Assembly (NCBI GenBank): GCA_037349315.1
Contig: JBAIAC010000133.1
Coordinates: 1,116,001-1,180,000 of the forward strand
DNA from: Chelydra serpentina
Taxonomy: Eukaryota > Chordata > Testudines > Chelydridae
Direction of reading: 5' to 3'
DNA: 64,000 nucleotides
In this document: positions 21,878-33,723 of the stretch, one piece after another
Position numbering within the stretch: position 1 is the stretch's first letter
How the letters are laid out: the number at the start of each line of letters is the position of its first letter
Made by a program: the position numbers and the translations under genes
Notes under the pieces: model-generated
Told to the model about the DNA's origin: nothing
Databases searched by the model: none
Seen by the model: only the letters and a program-made list of their open reading frames with translations

Positions 21878-22027
21878 AATAAAATTTGTTTTATAACTAA
21901 TTAGGACCTCATGCAACTAATTAGGATCTTTCAGCTCCTTCAGGCTGTCTGAGAAATTGTATGAAAGCACTTGCCACTGAGGGCTGTTCTAACCACTTCT
22001 CTTGTGTTATTCTCCTCGGTGAACTGA
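21878..22027 (+). pseudogene. Orphan beta-protein promoter and exon 1
   Basis: It has the shared block AAAATTTGTTTTATAACTAA, a degraded TATA box (TATGAAA at 21960-21966), and the exon motif TCTAACCACTTCTCTTG with GGTGAACTGA ending at a donor GTAAGT (22028). There is no leader, coding exon or core box anywhere before the next promoter at 27888. It is the 5' end of a gene whose coding exon was lost. Whether it still starts transcription is unknown. Confidence 0.75.
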
Positions 22028-22036
22028 GTAAGTTAT

Positions 22037-22120
22037 GTTTCAGTGTAGTAGCCGTGTTAGTCTGTGTCAGCAAAATGAAAATAAGAAAGAAAAACTTGTA
22101 GCAAGTTATATATATAAACT
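22037..22120 (-). mobile_element. Short Penelope-like fragment at the orphan splice donor
   Basis: GTAGTAGCCGTGTTAGTCTG is the terminal motif of the local Penelope-like repeats. The piece is flanked by TGAGTAAGTTAT at 22025-22036 and 22121-22132. The duplication copies the exon end and GTAAGT donor, giving two candidate donors. Confidence 0.6.
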
Positions 22121-22132
22121 TGAGTAAGTTAT

Positions 22133-23373
22133 ATACTTGAGTCAACTGTTCCCTTTCTAACCGTCGAAACTGAAGTTTTCACATTGAACTGAATACTCCA
22201 AAAATACTGTGATTTTAGTCATTTTAAGTGTTCTGGGGGAGTCAGGGGGGAAGGCAGGGGAGTCATGGGGGAGGGCAGGGGAAAGGCCCCACACACCTGT
22301 TTTTGTTTTTTAATTCAGTTACACACTTCAGTTACCCTGGGCCATCTCCCATTCCCTGTGAATGTAGTCCTCCTACATAGAGGAGAGGATGTATAATCTG
22401 ATTAAAGCATCATGCTTAGAGATTTTAAGACCAAGATTTTCAAAAGTGACCCAGTGATTTTTGGGCACCCGACCTGAGACCCATTAATGTGGCCAGATTT
22501 TTAGAGGCTGGGTGCTCAGCACTGTCTGGAAAACCGTCCTATTTTAAGTGGGCCGGGGGCGGGGGGCGGGGAGAGGGACACTAGTTGTGTCCTCAGAAGT
22601 TGAGACACCTCACATTGCAAATCACGGATGAAACTCTTGGCTGTGGGTTTAGACACAGACTGGGGAATCCTGGGCAAACCAATAAGTTCTCTCTCCACTG
22701 CAGTCCCTGTATTGGTTGCATTCACCTCAGATGTTCCTTTCCTTTACCTCCTTCTCCTCCACACAAACTCAGAGGAGCAGGGCAGTGACCTGGTGGGGTG
22801 TTGGATGGGGGGTTTCCTGGAAAAATTTCCAGGGGCTCCTTGCCCCACAAGACCAATCCCAGCTCATCTTTGTGCTGGATGGGGCCAAAGGATGCTCCGT
22901 TAGCACTGAAGAACGCTGTCGCTGACCAAGTGCAAAGAAGCGGTAGCCCCAGATTCTTGGCATGAGCACAGGGCTATTCATTCTTTCCTTCTCTTGCACC
23001 CACCTGTGTGCTGGGGGCAGAGCTCAGGGCAAGCAAATGTTTATCCTTAGTAGATCATTTTAGCGTGTAGCTGCCGTCCTTGTGATGATGACAGACCATT
23101 GCATTTTCTTTCCTCTTTGGATCAAGTCAGGACTGCGTTCGGGTTTCCACTTGTTCTCACGTGGTCTTTGAAGGAGGTGAAGCTATTATTTTTATTATTT
23201 ATTTGTTGTTTAGACTGGGGCGATGAGGGTGACACACCTATCAGAATTGTGGGCTTCCTGTCTAGCCGGGATAAAAAGATTTACCAGCAGACACTGCTCA
23301 GAACCTATTCTTATGGTGGCTCAAACCCTCTGCATAGGGTGAAGAGTAACCTGGTACATCCAATGATCCAGAC
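22133..23373 (+). repeat. Duplicated intergenic flank (matches 11.96-12.99 kb)
   Basis: The part 22330-23350 aligns with 11960-12985, for example TACATAGAGGAGAGGATG and CTCAGAGGAGCAGGGCAGTG. A G-rich tract lies at 22236-22285 and another near 22553-22575. No gene is seen; minus-strand frames here are not kept between the copies. Confidence 0.6.
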
Positions 23374-23378
23374 CTTAA

Positions 23379-26128
23379 TGCAGTAAGATGAAGCCCCGAA
23401 AATATAAACCCTTGGTATCAGAGGCCGGTATGAGGCCTAAGGCCTGAACTAAAGTAGTGGTCAAGACTTTGCTAACATAAAGCAAAGTTAAACTGTGAGG
23501 CAGAGGCAGGCCCTGCTCACAGAAGCTGTCAAGGAAAGGGCTGATGTTGCAAAAATACACAAACCTAAAAGGTACCAGAACACACTGATACTTGCACATT
23601 CCACACAGATAACAAGGAACAGGCTGACCCACCCTAAAGAAGGGCAAAAACGGTAATATAATGGGGTTGCTTTGTTCGAACCAACATGTACAAGGTGAGA
23701 GGTGGCGCCTCAATACGTAGAGGGGTTGCTCCTCAATACGTCAGGAGAGGTGTGTAACTTGTTTGTACCTGTGTATAAGAATTTACCCCTTAGGAGTGGT
23801 CTTTGTCCAGCCTAGGGGGCAGTGGAGTGTCCCGCCACTGTCTGAGATATGTCCATTATCAGGTGGCCCATACTGGTAGTGAAGGAACGGAAACAGACAC
23901 TGTGTAGAATCAAGCACATGGGTTTATTACGCTCAGCGCTGGCGGAGTGTCACTTCACTTGTTAGGCTCAGAGACACTGTCAAATCATTTAATTACAGCA
24001 GGTTATATTGAATTTTACCATGGGCGGGGGGAGGAAATCAGGGGCAGTTCTGAGCCCCGGATAGGCTTAGCAGCAAGACAAGATAACACAGAAGCCAATG
24101 GCCAAGAGGTTACATCATGTCTCCGCCCATAGTTTCAGGTTAATATATGTGATTAGTACACAGGTGTTTTTCTTTAAACAATCTATAACGTGCATTAGTT
24201 TGTGACGGTGTACCCCATAAAGCTTTATGGGGAGAGGCTTATAAATGTATACATGATGTAACTGGAATATGTTTTATGCTATATGTGTCATGTAACATAT
24301 CTCTGTGAACGTTATGACCTACTGAATCTATTCCTCCTGTTTGTATGCATGTGTCGTTGTTGTAGTTGGAGTTATGAATATTGGTTTTATGTTTGTTGGT
24401 TTTGTACATAGCCTTTGTAAGAGCCTGGAATCATGTCTTGAGAAAGGTATGTGCATGGAAAGAAACCAATCAAGAAACCCTTACACAGACAATAGGAGGT
24501 GCAGACCCCAATCCACATCTGGGCCTGGTCAGGAATGCAACTGGCTGGACTGGTTAGGGTGCATGGACAGGTGACTTACCCATATGAACCCAAATCTCCA
24601 GGGTAAGATGATGCTACACAGGGAGTGGGGGAAAGGCTATAAAAGCCCTTGGAAGACCCCTCCATGTTGTCTTCAGCTGGCTAAGGAGAGAGGCTCTCCA
24701 CCCTCCAAGGACATACCTGAGAGAGACTGAACAAAGGACAAAGACAATAGGTGGTGTGAGCGATTGCTGGACCCAGGCTAGGTCTACAGCCTATAAAAGG
24801 AAAAGACTTAAATCTGGTGAGGCTTTTATCTGTGTTAAGTTTGATTAGACATAGACGTGCGTGTTTTATTTTATTTTACTTAGTAATTCACTTTGTTCTG
24901 TCTGTCACTACTTGGAATCACTTAAATCCTACTTTCTGTACTTATTAAAATCACTTTTTACTTATTAAGTTACCTGGAGTTGGTACCCGGGCGGGGGGGG
25001 GGAGGGAAGCAAACAGCTGTGCATATCTTTCTATCTTTGAAATAGAAGGTGAACTATTTATGAGTTTACCCTGTATAAGCTTTATACAGGGTATAACGGA
25101 TTAATTAAGGGTTTGAACCTCATTGGGAGTTGGGCACCTGGGTGTCAAAGGCAAGAGCGCTTCCAGGAGCCTTACAGTTGTTAGTGGACTTGGCTCGGAC
25201 CTGGGTCTGTGTTTGCAGCAGATCAGTGGAATCTGGCTCAAAACAGACAGGATTCGGGAGTCCCAAGCTGGAAAAGGCCTGGAAGCAGGGGCAGAAGTAG
25301 CCTTGGCACACCAGGTGGCAGCACCAAGGTGGTTTCTGTGACCCCCAACCAGTCACATAGTTATTATAAAATATGTAGATATGTTGAATTCTGATTTGGG
25401 ATCCATAGGAATGAAGCAGCTTCCTTGATTGTCCATCAGGTATATATCTGGAAATAATATAAAAAGAGCATTGAAAGGTATATGGCAATAAAGTTGCTTT
25501 TTAGTTGCTCTGTGCTTGAGAACCAGTCACTGGTATCTGTGGAGGGAGGGAAGTAGGAGGAGCGCCATATCTCATGCTGACAGACTTGGTCTTCCCATGA
25601 CCCTCAGCTGGCATGCGAGAAAGACATTATCATCTCCTCTCGAAGAGAAGTGCCCTGAAGTTTTCAAAGGCTGGGACCTCATTACAGCCCTTTGGTCTAT
25701 TTGCAGCTGGAGATAAAGGCCCCAATTATTTGCTAGCACCTGGAGTTCTGCTGACCAGTTCATTATAACAGAAAAACAAGATTGCTTCATACTTGTTCTG
25801 TTCACATGTCTGAGCCTCAGTCTTTGACCAGACTCCGGACTTTGAGTCTCACTCATTATTGAATTGACTCAGTGTATAGATTTCTGGCCCTTCAGGTAGT
25901 ATGTCCTGTAGAGTCTTCTGGAAACTATTACTGTGCTTCGTTTGGCAATAAACCTAGCCGGGTGCCTTCGTACCTTAACAGAGTCTGTGGTCATTGGGGG
26001 TTCTCTCGGGGTCTGCTGTGTCAGCGATCTGCACAGCTGGGGCAGCACACAGAGGGAACGCACACACGCAGCCGACTGTTATCAACATCGAACAGAGCAG
26101 GGCACCACATCAGTGGCGTCTGATGACA
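23379..26128 (+). mobile_element. LTR of an old endogenous retroelement, with nested insertions
   Basis: It begins TGCAGTAAGATGAAGCC and ends GATGACA (TG...CA). It is flanked by CTTAA (23374-23378) and CTTAG (26129-26133), a 5-bp duplication with one change. A poly(A)-type AATAAA lies at about 25949. Without the nested LTR it is about 1.6 kb, long for one LTR, so more nested pieces are likely. No coding internal region remains. The left arm of the duplication lacks it. Confidence 0.6.
24201..25357 (+). mobile_element. Solo LTR nested in the older LTR
   Basis: This 1157-bp piece starts TGTGACGG and ends CAGTCACA, with a perfect 5-bp target duplication TAGTT at 24196-24200 and 25358-25362. Inside are a TATA box (CTATAAAAG, about 24640) and ATTAAA near 24945, in promoter-to-poly(A) order. 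No internal genes remain, so it is a solo LTR made by recombination between two LTRs. A GCGGGGGGGGGG run lies at about 24990. Confidence 0.8.
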
Positions 26129-26133
26129 CTTAG

Positions 26134-27887
26134 TAGGCCTGATGGATTCTCTGACTGAGCAGCCGGTTTGACTTTTGCGGTCGGCCACAAAGGGTGACTC
26201 ATCTGTACCCACCCTTTGATAGAAAACATGATTATTTCCCTCCTGAAGCTGTTTACAGTCCTGTTTAATAAAGTTCTGCTCTGCACACCACAACTAATCC
26301 CTCAACGATGAGGTGTGGTTTGGGGGTAATAACACTCATTGGAGAATGAAATGAAGCTTCAAAGGTTTCTAACCACTTCACAAACACTCATTAGAGGTTT
26401 ATACATGCAAAGTGTTGCATTATTTGAATATTAAATGGATATGAATGGCTTTTAACACCCATGCATTGAGTAAGAGTGTTGCCGTAAAATGTGCACCCAA
26501 AGCCGCTGATCTCATTCCCCTAATCAGGTCATGAATCATAAATTAAAATGCAGGGTTATTTTATTTTAATTAAAAAGTAGCTATGCATTTGTTTTCATAC
26601 AGCTCACGGGCGAGATTCTCCGCTGGTGCAAATCAGCACAATTCCACAATTTGATGATACCACAAAAATTTACAACAATTTATTGCAAATCATGTATTTT
26701 AGGAAGCTCCAGTGCTATTAACAAACTATTTACGCTTTTTTCTAAAAGGGTTTTGGGTGCCCCTCTTGTCTTCATCCACCAATATGTTAAATTGACGATG
26801 ACAACACTCTGCTATCTTTTGAGGGGTATTCATTCTTGATCTTAGGGTGATTTTTTTTCATAGCTACCTGCTTCTCTTTTACATAAGTATCTCCCAGTAA
26901 ACCTCTGAGAAGCAGTAAGTACTGATCACCCTGATGATTCCTATATCCCTACATCTGCACAGAGAGGTTCACGGGGGACTTCATAGAGTGTCCCCTTCTT
27001 CCTTTCTCCCAGTTTATAGGAAGCCCCACTTCGAGTGCAAAACTAGCCCAGCGATGGTGGAGTGGCTTTCTCAAAGAGGTGCTCTCCCAGCATGGTCAGA
27101 CTCTTACTTTGTCATATTTGCTATGTTGTATCGATGGGTCATGGATGGAGTTGTAGATTCAAGAACTGTAAAAAAAACCAAACAGTAGTTTTCTTTCACT
27201 CACTGCGAACTTTCTTGTCAAGTCAGTCCGAAATCTACAACAGGCAGCCCTCTTTTGCTGTATGACGACCGCAAAAACATTTCAGTATAACTAAGATCAC
27301 TTCAGAGCATAATTCCTTCTCAAATACACCATGTGGAAAGGGCCTAGGGAAAACCTTAAATTCCACATAAGCCATCTTTGAAGGCTAATGTAGCACTTAA
27401 ATGGCCCGTGAAAGTCTTGTAGTGGCTTTCTTTCCAGGAGTGGATTACAACCCCTAGGACCTGATTCAAAGATCACTGAAGTCACAGGACAGATGTCTGT
27501 AAATTGTTATGGGCATTGTATTGAACACATAGTGAACAGATAGGGGGTGAAGATTCTAAGTATCCAGAATCCCCATCCTTTTAGGAAATCTCCATTTTCT
27601 CCGAACTAGCTAGTCAGAAATCTCCACTTTCTCCCCAACTAGCTAGTAGCTTGGAAAAACCCCAAACCCACCAACTAACCAACTCTACATCAATGGAGCC
27701 AGCTTAATTCCTGCTTTATCTCAAATTAGGTCAACAGAACGATACCAGAAATTCATTTGGCACGTATAGTTTTTAAGATGAAAAAAACATGTAGGGTGTA
27801 ACAGGCATGCCACCCGATGTAGGGCTGATCATCTCCTGATAATCACAGGCAGAGAACGAGCAATCTGCTGGAGGAAGTACATGCGCA
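26134..27887 (+). repeat. Upstream module copy D, flank of gene 3
   Basis: Counterpart of 14198-16245. The motif series runs 26340-26740 and the pre-promoter block TTTGAAGGCTAATGTAGC is at about 27375. A short internal doubling (TTTCTCC-AACTAGCTAG) is at 27597-27650. No gene is seen. Confidence 0.65.
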
Positions 27888-27962
27888 ACAAAATTTGTTT
27901 TGTAAATAGAGGGCACAAAGAATGTCTCACTTCCCCCAGGATGTCTGAGGAATAGTATAAAA
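27888..27962 (+). promoter_or_regulatory. Proximal promoter of gene 3 (TATA box 27956-27962)
   Basis: TATAAAA is at 27956-27962. The two upstream blocks (AAAATTTGTTTTGTAAATAG at about 27890, CACAAAGAATGTCTCACTTC at about 27914) are almost the same as in gene 2, so the paralogues probably share their expression. Confidence 0.75.
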
Positions 27963-27985
27963 GTGTTCGCCACTCAAGGCTCTTT

Positions 27986-28022
27986 CAACCACTTCTCTTG
28001 ACTTAATCTCCTTGGTGAACAG
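27986..28022 (+). other. Non-coding exon 1 of gene 3
   Basis: Start inferred from TATA spacing, end from the donor GTAAGT at 28023. Intron 1 runs 28023-30706 (2684 bp) and contains the nested CR1 pair at 28545-29395 and a MIR-like remnant at 30235-30330. Confidence 0.75.
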
Positions 28023-28544
28023 GTAAGTCCGATGCTCACTAATTTGGAATTGAATCCTGCAAAAATACCTTGTGATTTTGTCAATCAACAGGGGTTTCTT
28101 TTGTGTGTGTATGGGGGTTCCCCCTATTTTTATTGATATATTTACATTTTAGTTATTTAACTGTAGGTATTGGTTTGTGGAGACTTTAGAAGTTGAGGTT
28201 GAGGATTTCAAAAAGACATAGGTGTTTGGGACACCCGATTCTTATTCACTTTAATTTGGGAATGCAAATCCATTAAGCGACTTTGCAAACCTCATCCTCA
28301 AAGAACTTTAATACTGCAGAGAATTAATCATTTAAAAGAAAAATAATATATAGGTATATGTTATATGTCTGTTTGTATGTGTGTATAAGGCCACATCCTC
28401 CACTCTCTTCAAAGGAGCTTATCCATCTTTGAAAACTTAAAATAAAACAATGATATTTGATTTCATATATAACTTTTGAAGTGTAAATGTATTGCTCCTT
28501 TCAATTTAGCTTTCATTGTTAAATTAGCTAAAAACATAACAGCC

Positions 28545-29395
28545 AGACTAGGTCAAGACTAAAGGTCCATCTAGCCTACTGTCCTTTCTTCCGATAGTTG
28601 CCACTGACAGATGTTTCAGAGGGAATGAACAGAACTGGGCAATTATTGAATGATCCATCTCCCTGTTGTCAGCTTCTGGCAGTGAAAGGCTTCAGGACAC
28701 CCAGAGCACGGGGTTGCATCACTGACCATCTTGGCTAACAGCCGATGATGGACCAATCCCCCTATGAGTTTATCTAATTCTTTTTTTGAACCCAGTCATA
28801 TTTTGGCCTTCACAACATTCCGTGGCAATGAGTTCCACAGGCTGAGTGTGCGTTGTGTGAAGAAATACTTCTTTTGTTTGTTTTAAACCTGCTGCCTATT
28901 AATTTCATTGGGTGACCCTTGGTTCATAGAATCATAGGACTGGAAAGGACCTCAAAGGTCATATAGTCCAGTCACCTGCACTCATGGCAGGACTAAGTAT
29001 TATCTAGACCATCCCTGATGTATGTCTAACCTGCTCTTTAAAATCCCCAATGATGGAGATTCCACAACCTCCTTGGGCAATTTATTCCAGTGCTTAACCA
29101 CCCTGACAGTTAGTAAGTTTTTGCTAATGTCCAACCTAAATCTCCCTTGCTGCAATTTAAGCCCATTGCTTCTTTTCCTATCCGCAGAGGTTAAGAAGAA
29201 CAATTCTTCTCCCTCCTCCTTGTAACAACCTTTTATTTTCTCACATGTGTTATGGGAATGGGTAAATAACACTTCCCTATTCGCTTTCTCTATACCATTC
29301 ATGATTTTATAGACCTCTGTCACATCCCCCCTTAGTGGCATTATGATATTTTCTGTTTCATGATCTATCCCTTTCCTAATGGTTCCTGAACAGAC
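28545..29395 (-). mobile_element. CR1-group LINE in intron 1 of gene 3, split by a second CR1
   Basis: The outer element runs 28545-28921 and resumes at about 29236 (GGGAATGGGTAAATAACACT). Its first 60 bases match the stump at 16905 in gene 2. It is non-coding apart from short remnants. Confidence 0.8.
28922..29235 (-). mobile_element. CR1 LINE nested in the intron 3 CR1
   Basis: The tail TTCATAGAATCATAGGACTGG starts it, followed by the CR1 3' region. A minus-strand frame keeps NLLTVRVVKHWNKLPKEVVE. It belongs to a different subfamily from the copies at 7817 and 20899. Confidence 0.85.
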
Positions 29396-30200
29396 TTCAA
29401 ATCCAGAATTTGAGAGTAAGAGAAATAAATTCTCCTTCTTCAGAGCAAAAACCAGGCTCTACCTTAGGGATGCCAGGAAAAAAAACTCCCTGTATGTGTA
29501 ATTTATTCCCTAGTAGACCACTTGAGGGATTACTGCTTTCCTATGAAATATCTGGTTCTGAACACTTTCACAGAGAAGGTACGGGGCTAGGAGGACAGCT
29601 GGTGTTATCTCGTATGGCAATTCCTAACTCATATGTAGAACTGGGTGTTTTTAAATCCAGATAAGTTGTAAACAGGATGAATTACAAAGGGACTGTACAG
29701 ATTTCCCTAGCCCTCATTGTCTCTGTGAATCAGCTCTCCATACATAAAACAGGGATAGCCAACCTTTCCTCCCTCCCCTTGTTTCTCTTGAATAGTTTGG
29801 TTTTATGCACTCCGGGGCAGATAATGTCTCTTACTCTGTCTCTCCACAATGCCCAGCACAATGGGGCATGGATCGGAGAGCTTTTCTACACAGTACAACA
29901 GTCTAGATAATGGCGGTGTGAATTATAGGCCGCTCAAAGGTGTTCTGCCCTGTGCGGACCCTACTGGCACGAACTGAAATGGACCTAGTGCAAGTTAACA
30001 TAGTCCTTTTTTAAACAGGTCTACAGTGATGCAAATTAGGTACCTTTTAGTTTGTGCCAACAAGTTGTACATGGGGCAGTTAGAGTGTGACATGCTGGCA
30101 CACTCTACAGTTGAGACCCCCTTAGTCTGGATTGCAGCACAGTATTGATGAGCCCTCAAATGTCACTTCTAGAAGTGCCAGGAATTCAAATATTAATAGG
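29396..30200. other. Remaining intron 1 of gene 3, nothing identified
   Basis: No repeat boundary or exon is recognised. The stretch is missing from gene 2's intron together with the CR1 pair. The short frames at 29410-29664 and 29677-29910 show no family features. Confidence 0.4.
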
Positions 30201-30234
30201 AAGTTTGACAGGTGGGTGTGCAGGAATTCTAGTC

Positions 30235-30330
30235 CTAGCTGTTCCCTTCATTCAACATGGGACCTTAGGCAAATCACTTGGCCTCTGTGTTGCAACTTCC
30301 CCTGTAGTGAAACAGGGATAACAACTACCT
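30235..30330 (+). repeat. MIR-like SINE remnant in intron 1 of gene 3
   Basis: GGGACCTTAGGCAAATCACT and AAACAGGGATAACAAC match the MIR-like piece at 17065 in gene 2. Confidence 0.5.
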
Positions 30331-30727
30331 AATTCACATGGATTTTATGACAGAAAATGTACTTAGAGCTGTGAACATTTCCTATGTAAGTGCTAGGTAG
30401 GATTATAATGATCTGTGTTTGAAATAAAGAAGACCTAGCACTTGTGAGAGACTGGGCTCAAGAAACAGGGAGCGGGGAGAGAATTAAAATGAATGGATGC
30501 AGATGGTGCAAGGATGAAGTGGTTGTGAGCTCTAGAAAGGTCACCAATGAAGGCTTTACGCACTAAGGGATTAAGTCATCATTTTCTTCATTATATATCA
30601 GTCTATCCAGGTTCCTACATGATACCCCTTACCATAATAGATGAGCATTGTACCTCTTATTCCACTGGCACTTTGCCTTTTGTTTACTCCCTACTTTCTA
30701 TTTCAGGCTCAACTCCATCGCAGAAAG

Positions 30728-31303
30728 ATGTTTTCCGATGAGGAGCTCTATATCAAAGGCCAGAAGCCACATCCACCGCAGAAATGCCCAAAACCATGTC
30801 CGCCGCAGAAACTGCCGAAACCATGTCCAAAGTATCCGCCATGCATTCCGTGTCCTCGGCCATGTCTTCCGGGTCCGCGGCCATGCCCACCAAGGTGTCC
30901 ATCAATATGCCCACAACCATGTATTCGAGTCTGCAACGAGCCGTGTATCACATCATGCGATGACTCAACTGCAGTAGTCTTTGCACCACCGGTTGTCGTG
31001 AATTTCCCAGGCCCAACTCTTGCCACTTGCCCTCAGTATAGCGTAGTGGGATCCTCACTACCACGGGGAATGTTCGGCCCATATGGTTCTGGAGGGGGCG
31101 CCTTCGGGTCCGGGGGCGGCGCCTTCGGCTCTGGGGGCGGCTCCTTCGGCTCCGGGGGCGGCTTCTTTGGCTCCGGGGGCGGCTCCTTCGGCTCCGGGGG
31201 AGGGGGAGGCTCCTTCGGCTCCGGGGGCTACCTCGATTGCGGGGGGTCTTACGGTTCCGGGGGCTATTACCCATGCCGCTGTGGAAGATGTGGACCATGT
31301 TAA
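30728..31303 (+). CDS. Corneous beta-protein with Pro/Cys head and Gly tail, gene 3, 191 aa
   Basis: Paralogue of gene 2. Exon 2 starts at 30707 after TTTCAG, and the ATG follows ATCGCAGAAAG. The head (residues 15-68) is Pro/Cys/Lys-rich with PKPCPP and PCPRPC but lacks the CPPKSPP array. CNEPC is at 69-73 and the core box at about 77-110 has [15 protein letters not shown]. The tail repeats FGSGGG[A/S/F] and ends in GRCGPC. From the core to the stop it is almost identical to gene 2, much closer than the heads or the introns, which suggests gene conversion. The G-rich tail codons (GGGGGC every 21 bp) could form G-quadruplexes on the + strand. Confidence 0.93.
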   Translation: MFSDEELYIKGQKPHPPQKCPKPCPPQKLPKPCPKYPPCIPCPRPCLPGPRPCPPRCPSICPQPCIRVCNEPCITSCDDSTAVVFAPPVVVNFPGPTLATCPQYSVVGSSLPRGMFGPYGSGGGAFGSGGGAFGSGGGSFGSGGGFFGSGGGSFGSGGGGGSFGSGGYLDCGGSYGSGGYYPCRCGRCGPC

Positions 31304-31766
31304 ACCCAGCAGGAATAACCCTCGGAAGAAGGAGCAACAAGGAAATGACAAACAAGATACAGATTCATGGCTGAGCTTATGGGATTTAGAAGTGACGGGC
31401 ATCCACAACTCCTACTGAAGTCAGTCGGAGCTATGAGACCTCAGCACCTCTTAAAAAATCAAGCATGTGTGTGTGTCTTTCTCATGGTATGCTTTATCTT
31501 AGATTTCTGACCTAGTGGCTTCCCACCTTCCCCCGCCCCTTCATATATTGTGCTTTGTGCTATTAGATGTGGTAGGGATAAAACAAGTAACAAAAAAATG
31601 TATGAAAGAGCATATGATTGCCAAACTGTACAACTGCAACAAAGAAAGAAGAACATCTTGTGTAAAATGCATCACCTTGGAGATTTTGATTGGTTGTAGC
31701 CCTTATTGAAATTCTGAACATGCTACTTTATTTGCTTTCTGCAACTGTATACTGTACTTCTCACTC

Positions 31767-31772
31767 ATTAAA
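31767..31772 (+). promoter_or_regulatory. Probable poly(A) signal ATTAAA of gene 3
   Basis: ATTAAA lies 464 bases after the stop, in the same conserved 3' block and spacing as gene 2. Confidence 0.65.
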
Positions 31773-32634
31773 ATTATCTTGCATCTTATTATTGGGCTTC
31801 TGGTTTTTCTGTCACTCTCATTATCTGTTTACATACCACTCTGAAAGACAAGTTTGTGGAGAATACAAATACCAGGTCTCTGCCCTACTCAGATTAGATG
31901 CTAATCAAATCCCTTAAGACAGTGGCTCTCAACCTTTCCAGACTTAGACTACTGTCCCCCTTTCAGGAGACTGATTTGTCTTGGGTATCCCCAAGTTTCA
32001 CCTCACTTAAAGACAACTTGCTTACAAAATCAGACATACAAATACAGACGTGTCACAGCACACTATTCCTGAACAATTGCTGACTCTCTCATTTTTACAA
32101 TATAGTAATAAAATAAATCAATTTCAATATAAATCTCATACTTGCATTGCAGTGTATAGCATATAGAGCAGTATAAACAAATCATTGTATGAAATTTTAA
32201 TTTGTACTGACTTCGCTAGGGCTTTTTATGTAGCCTGTTGGAAAACTAGGCAAATATGAAGTTCATGTACCCACTGGAAGATCTCTGTGTACCCCCAGGG
32301 GTATGTGTACCCGTCGTTGGGAACCACTGCCTTAAGAGATCAGTAGAATTATGCAGGTCTCCTGCCATGGGGAAAATTTTACTTTCTTTATACGTGTTCC
32401 ACAACTCACTTTATGGTGTAACAATTTTCCTTCCTTGGAGCGGTTTGGTTATACCTTCTTCTAGCTACAAAGTGGGAGAGGTATAGGTAACAAATATGCC
32501 TGGAAAGGTTAATCATTATTAATTCTTCCTGCCCCTCAAAAATCAGAGAAACTATACACCCCTGATGATTCCAAAACAAGGTCCCTCCTCATAGTCACCT
32601 CCGCCTGGAAAGTCAACAGAATAAGAAAACATGG

Positions 32635-33322
32635 ATTCATATAAGAACAATTATATTGGGTCAAACCAATGGCCCATCTAGCCCAGCATCCTTTCTTCCG
32701 ACAGTGGCCGATGCCAGATGCTTTAGAGGGAATAAACAGAACAGGGCAGTTTTGGGTTATCTACCTCATGCTGTCCAATCCCAGCTTGTGGCACTAGGAG
32801 GTTTAGGGACACCCACAGCATGGGGTTCTGTCACTTACCATCTTGGCCAATAGCCACTGATGGACCTATCCCCCCATGAACGTATCCTATTCTTTTTTAA
32901 ACCCAGTTATACTTTTGCTTTCACAACATCCCATGGCTTTTGCGCTGTGTGAAGAAATACTCTCTTTTGTTTGTCTTAAACATGCTGCCTATTCATTTCA
33001 TTGCGAGACCCCCTCATTCATGCGATATGTGAAGGGGTAAATAACACTTCCCTATTGGCTTTCTACACACCATTCATGATTGTATAGGCCTCTAGCTTAT
33101 CCCCCCCCTTAGTCATCTTGTTTCTAAGATGAACATTCCCAATCTTTTTAATCTGTCCTTGTATGGAAGCTGTTCCATACGCCTAATAAGTTTTGTTGCC
33201 CTTCCCTGCACCTTTTGCAATTCTAATAGGTCTTTTTGTGATGGGGTGATCAGAATTTCATGCAGTATTCGAGGTGTGCTCATCTGATGGGTTTATAAAG
33301 AGGCATGATGATATTTTCTGTT
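32635..33322 (-). mobile_element. CR1-group LINE fragment downstream of gene 3
   Basis: Counterpart of 19560-20250, inserted before the duplication. Similarity to the gene 2 side stops at about 33322 (TTTTCTGTT), where a C-rich segment begins. That point is the right edge of the duplication or a later break. Confidence 0.85.
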
Positions 33323-33560
33323 GCCAGGTCCGGTGCAAGGAAGTTTCACACACACACACCACCCGCGGTGGCTAACACCCCCCTGCCCCCGCTTGCGGCA
33401 GCTCAGCCCCCTGCCTGCGGCAGTTCACCCCCCCGGCCCCCGCTGCAGCTCCCCCCCCACCTCCCGTGGCGGCTCCCCATCCCTCTGTGGCAGCTCCTCA
33501 TCCCCCCGCGGCAGCAACTCACCTCTGCCGGTGACAGCAGCTTCTCTGAAGGTAGGCACT
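33323..33560. repeat. C-rich segment, probable repeat
   Basis: It starts CCAGGTCCGGTGCAAGGAAG and continues with runs of C and GCGGCAGCTC units. The C-rich open frames here follow from base composition. Family unknown. Confidence 0.45.
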
Positions 33561-33568
33561 GAGATGGC

Positions 33569-33723
33569 CACTGTTCCCTCTAAACTGTGCACGAGCACAC
33601 AGATCCTAAACCCCGCGCACACGGCAAAAGACCGCACGCACAAAAATATGCACAGAAGCACAACAATTTCCACAGAAGAAATGTTTTGCGCATATAGCCT
33701 GTCAAAAATTAGAGGGAACATTG
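33569..33723. mobile_element. hAT-type MITE, 155 bp
   Basis: Terminal inverted repeats CACTGTTCCCTCTAA (33569-33583) and TTAGAGGGAACATTG (33709-33723) match at 14 of 15 positions. They are flanked by a perfect 8-bp duplication GAGATGGC at 33561-33568 and 33724-33731. An 8-bp duplication and ends starting CA are diagnostic of hAT transposons. There is no coding capacity, so it needed transposase in trans. Confidence 0.85.

Noticed and set aside
23825..23952. Possible extra insertion flanked by GGAGTGTC
   Set aside because: The 8-bp match may be chance and neither end shows transposon-like termini.
24640..24650. CTATAAAAG as a host gene promoter
   Set aside because: It lies at the expected place inside the solo LTR, upstream of that LTR's own poly(A) signal, and lacks the beta-protein promoter blocks.
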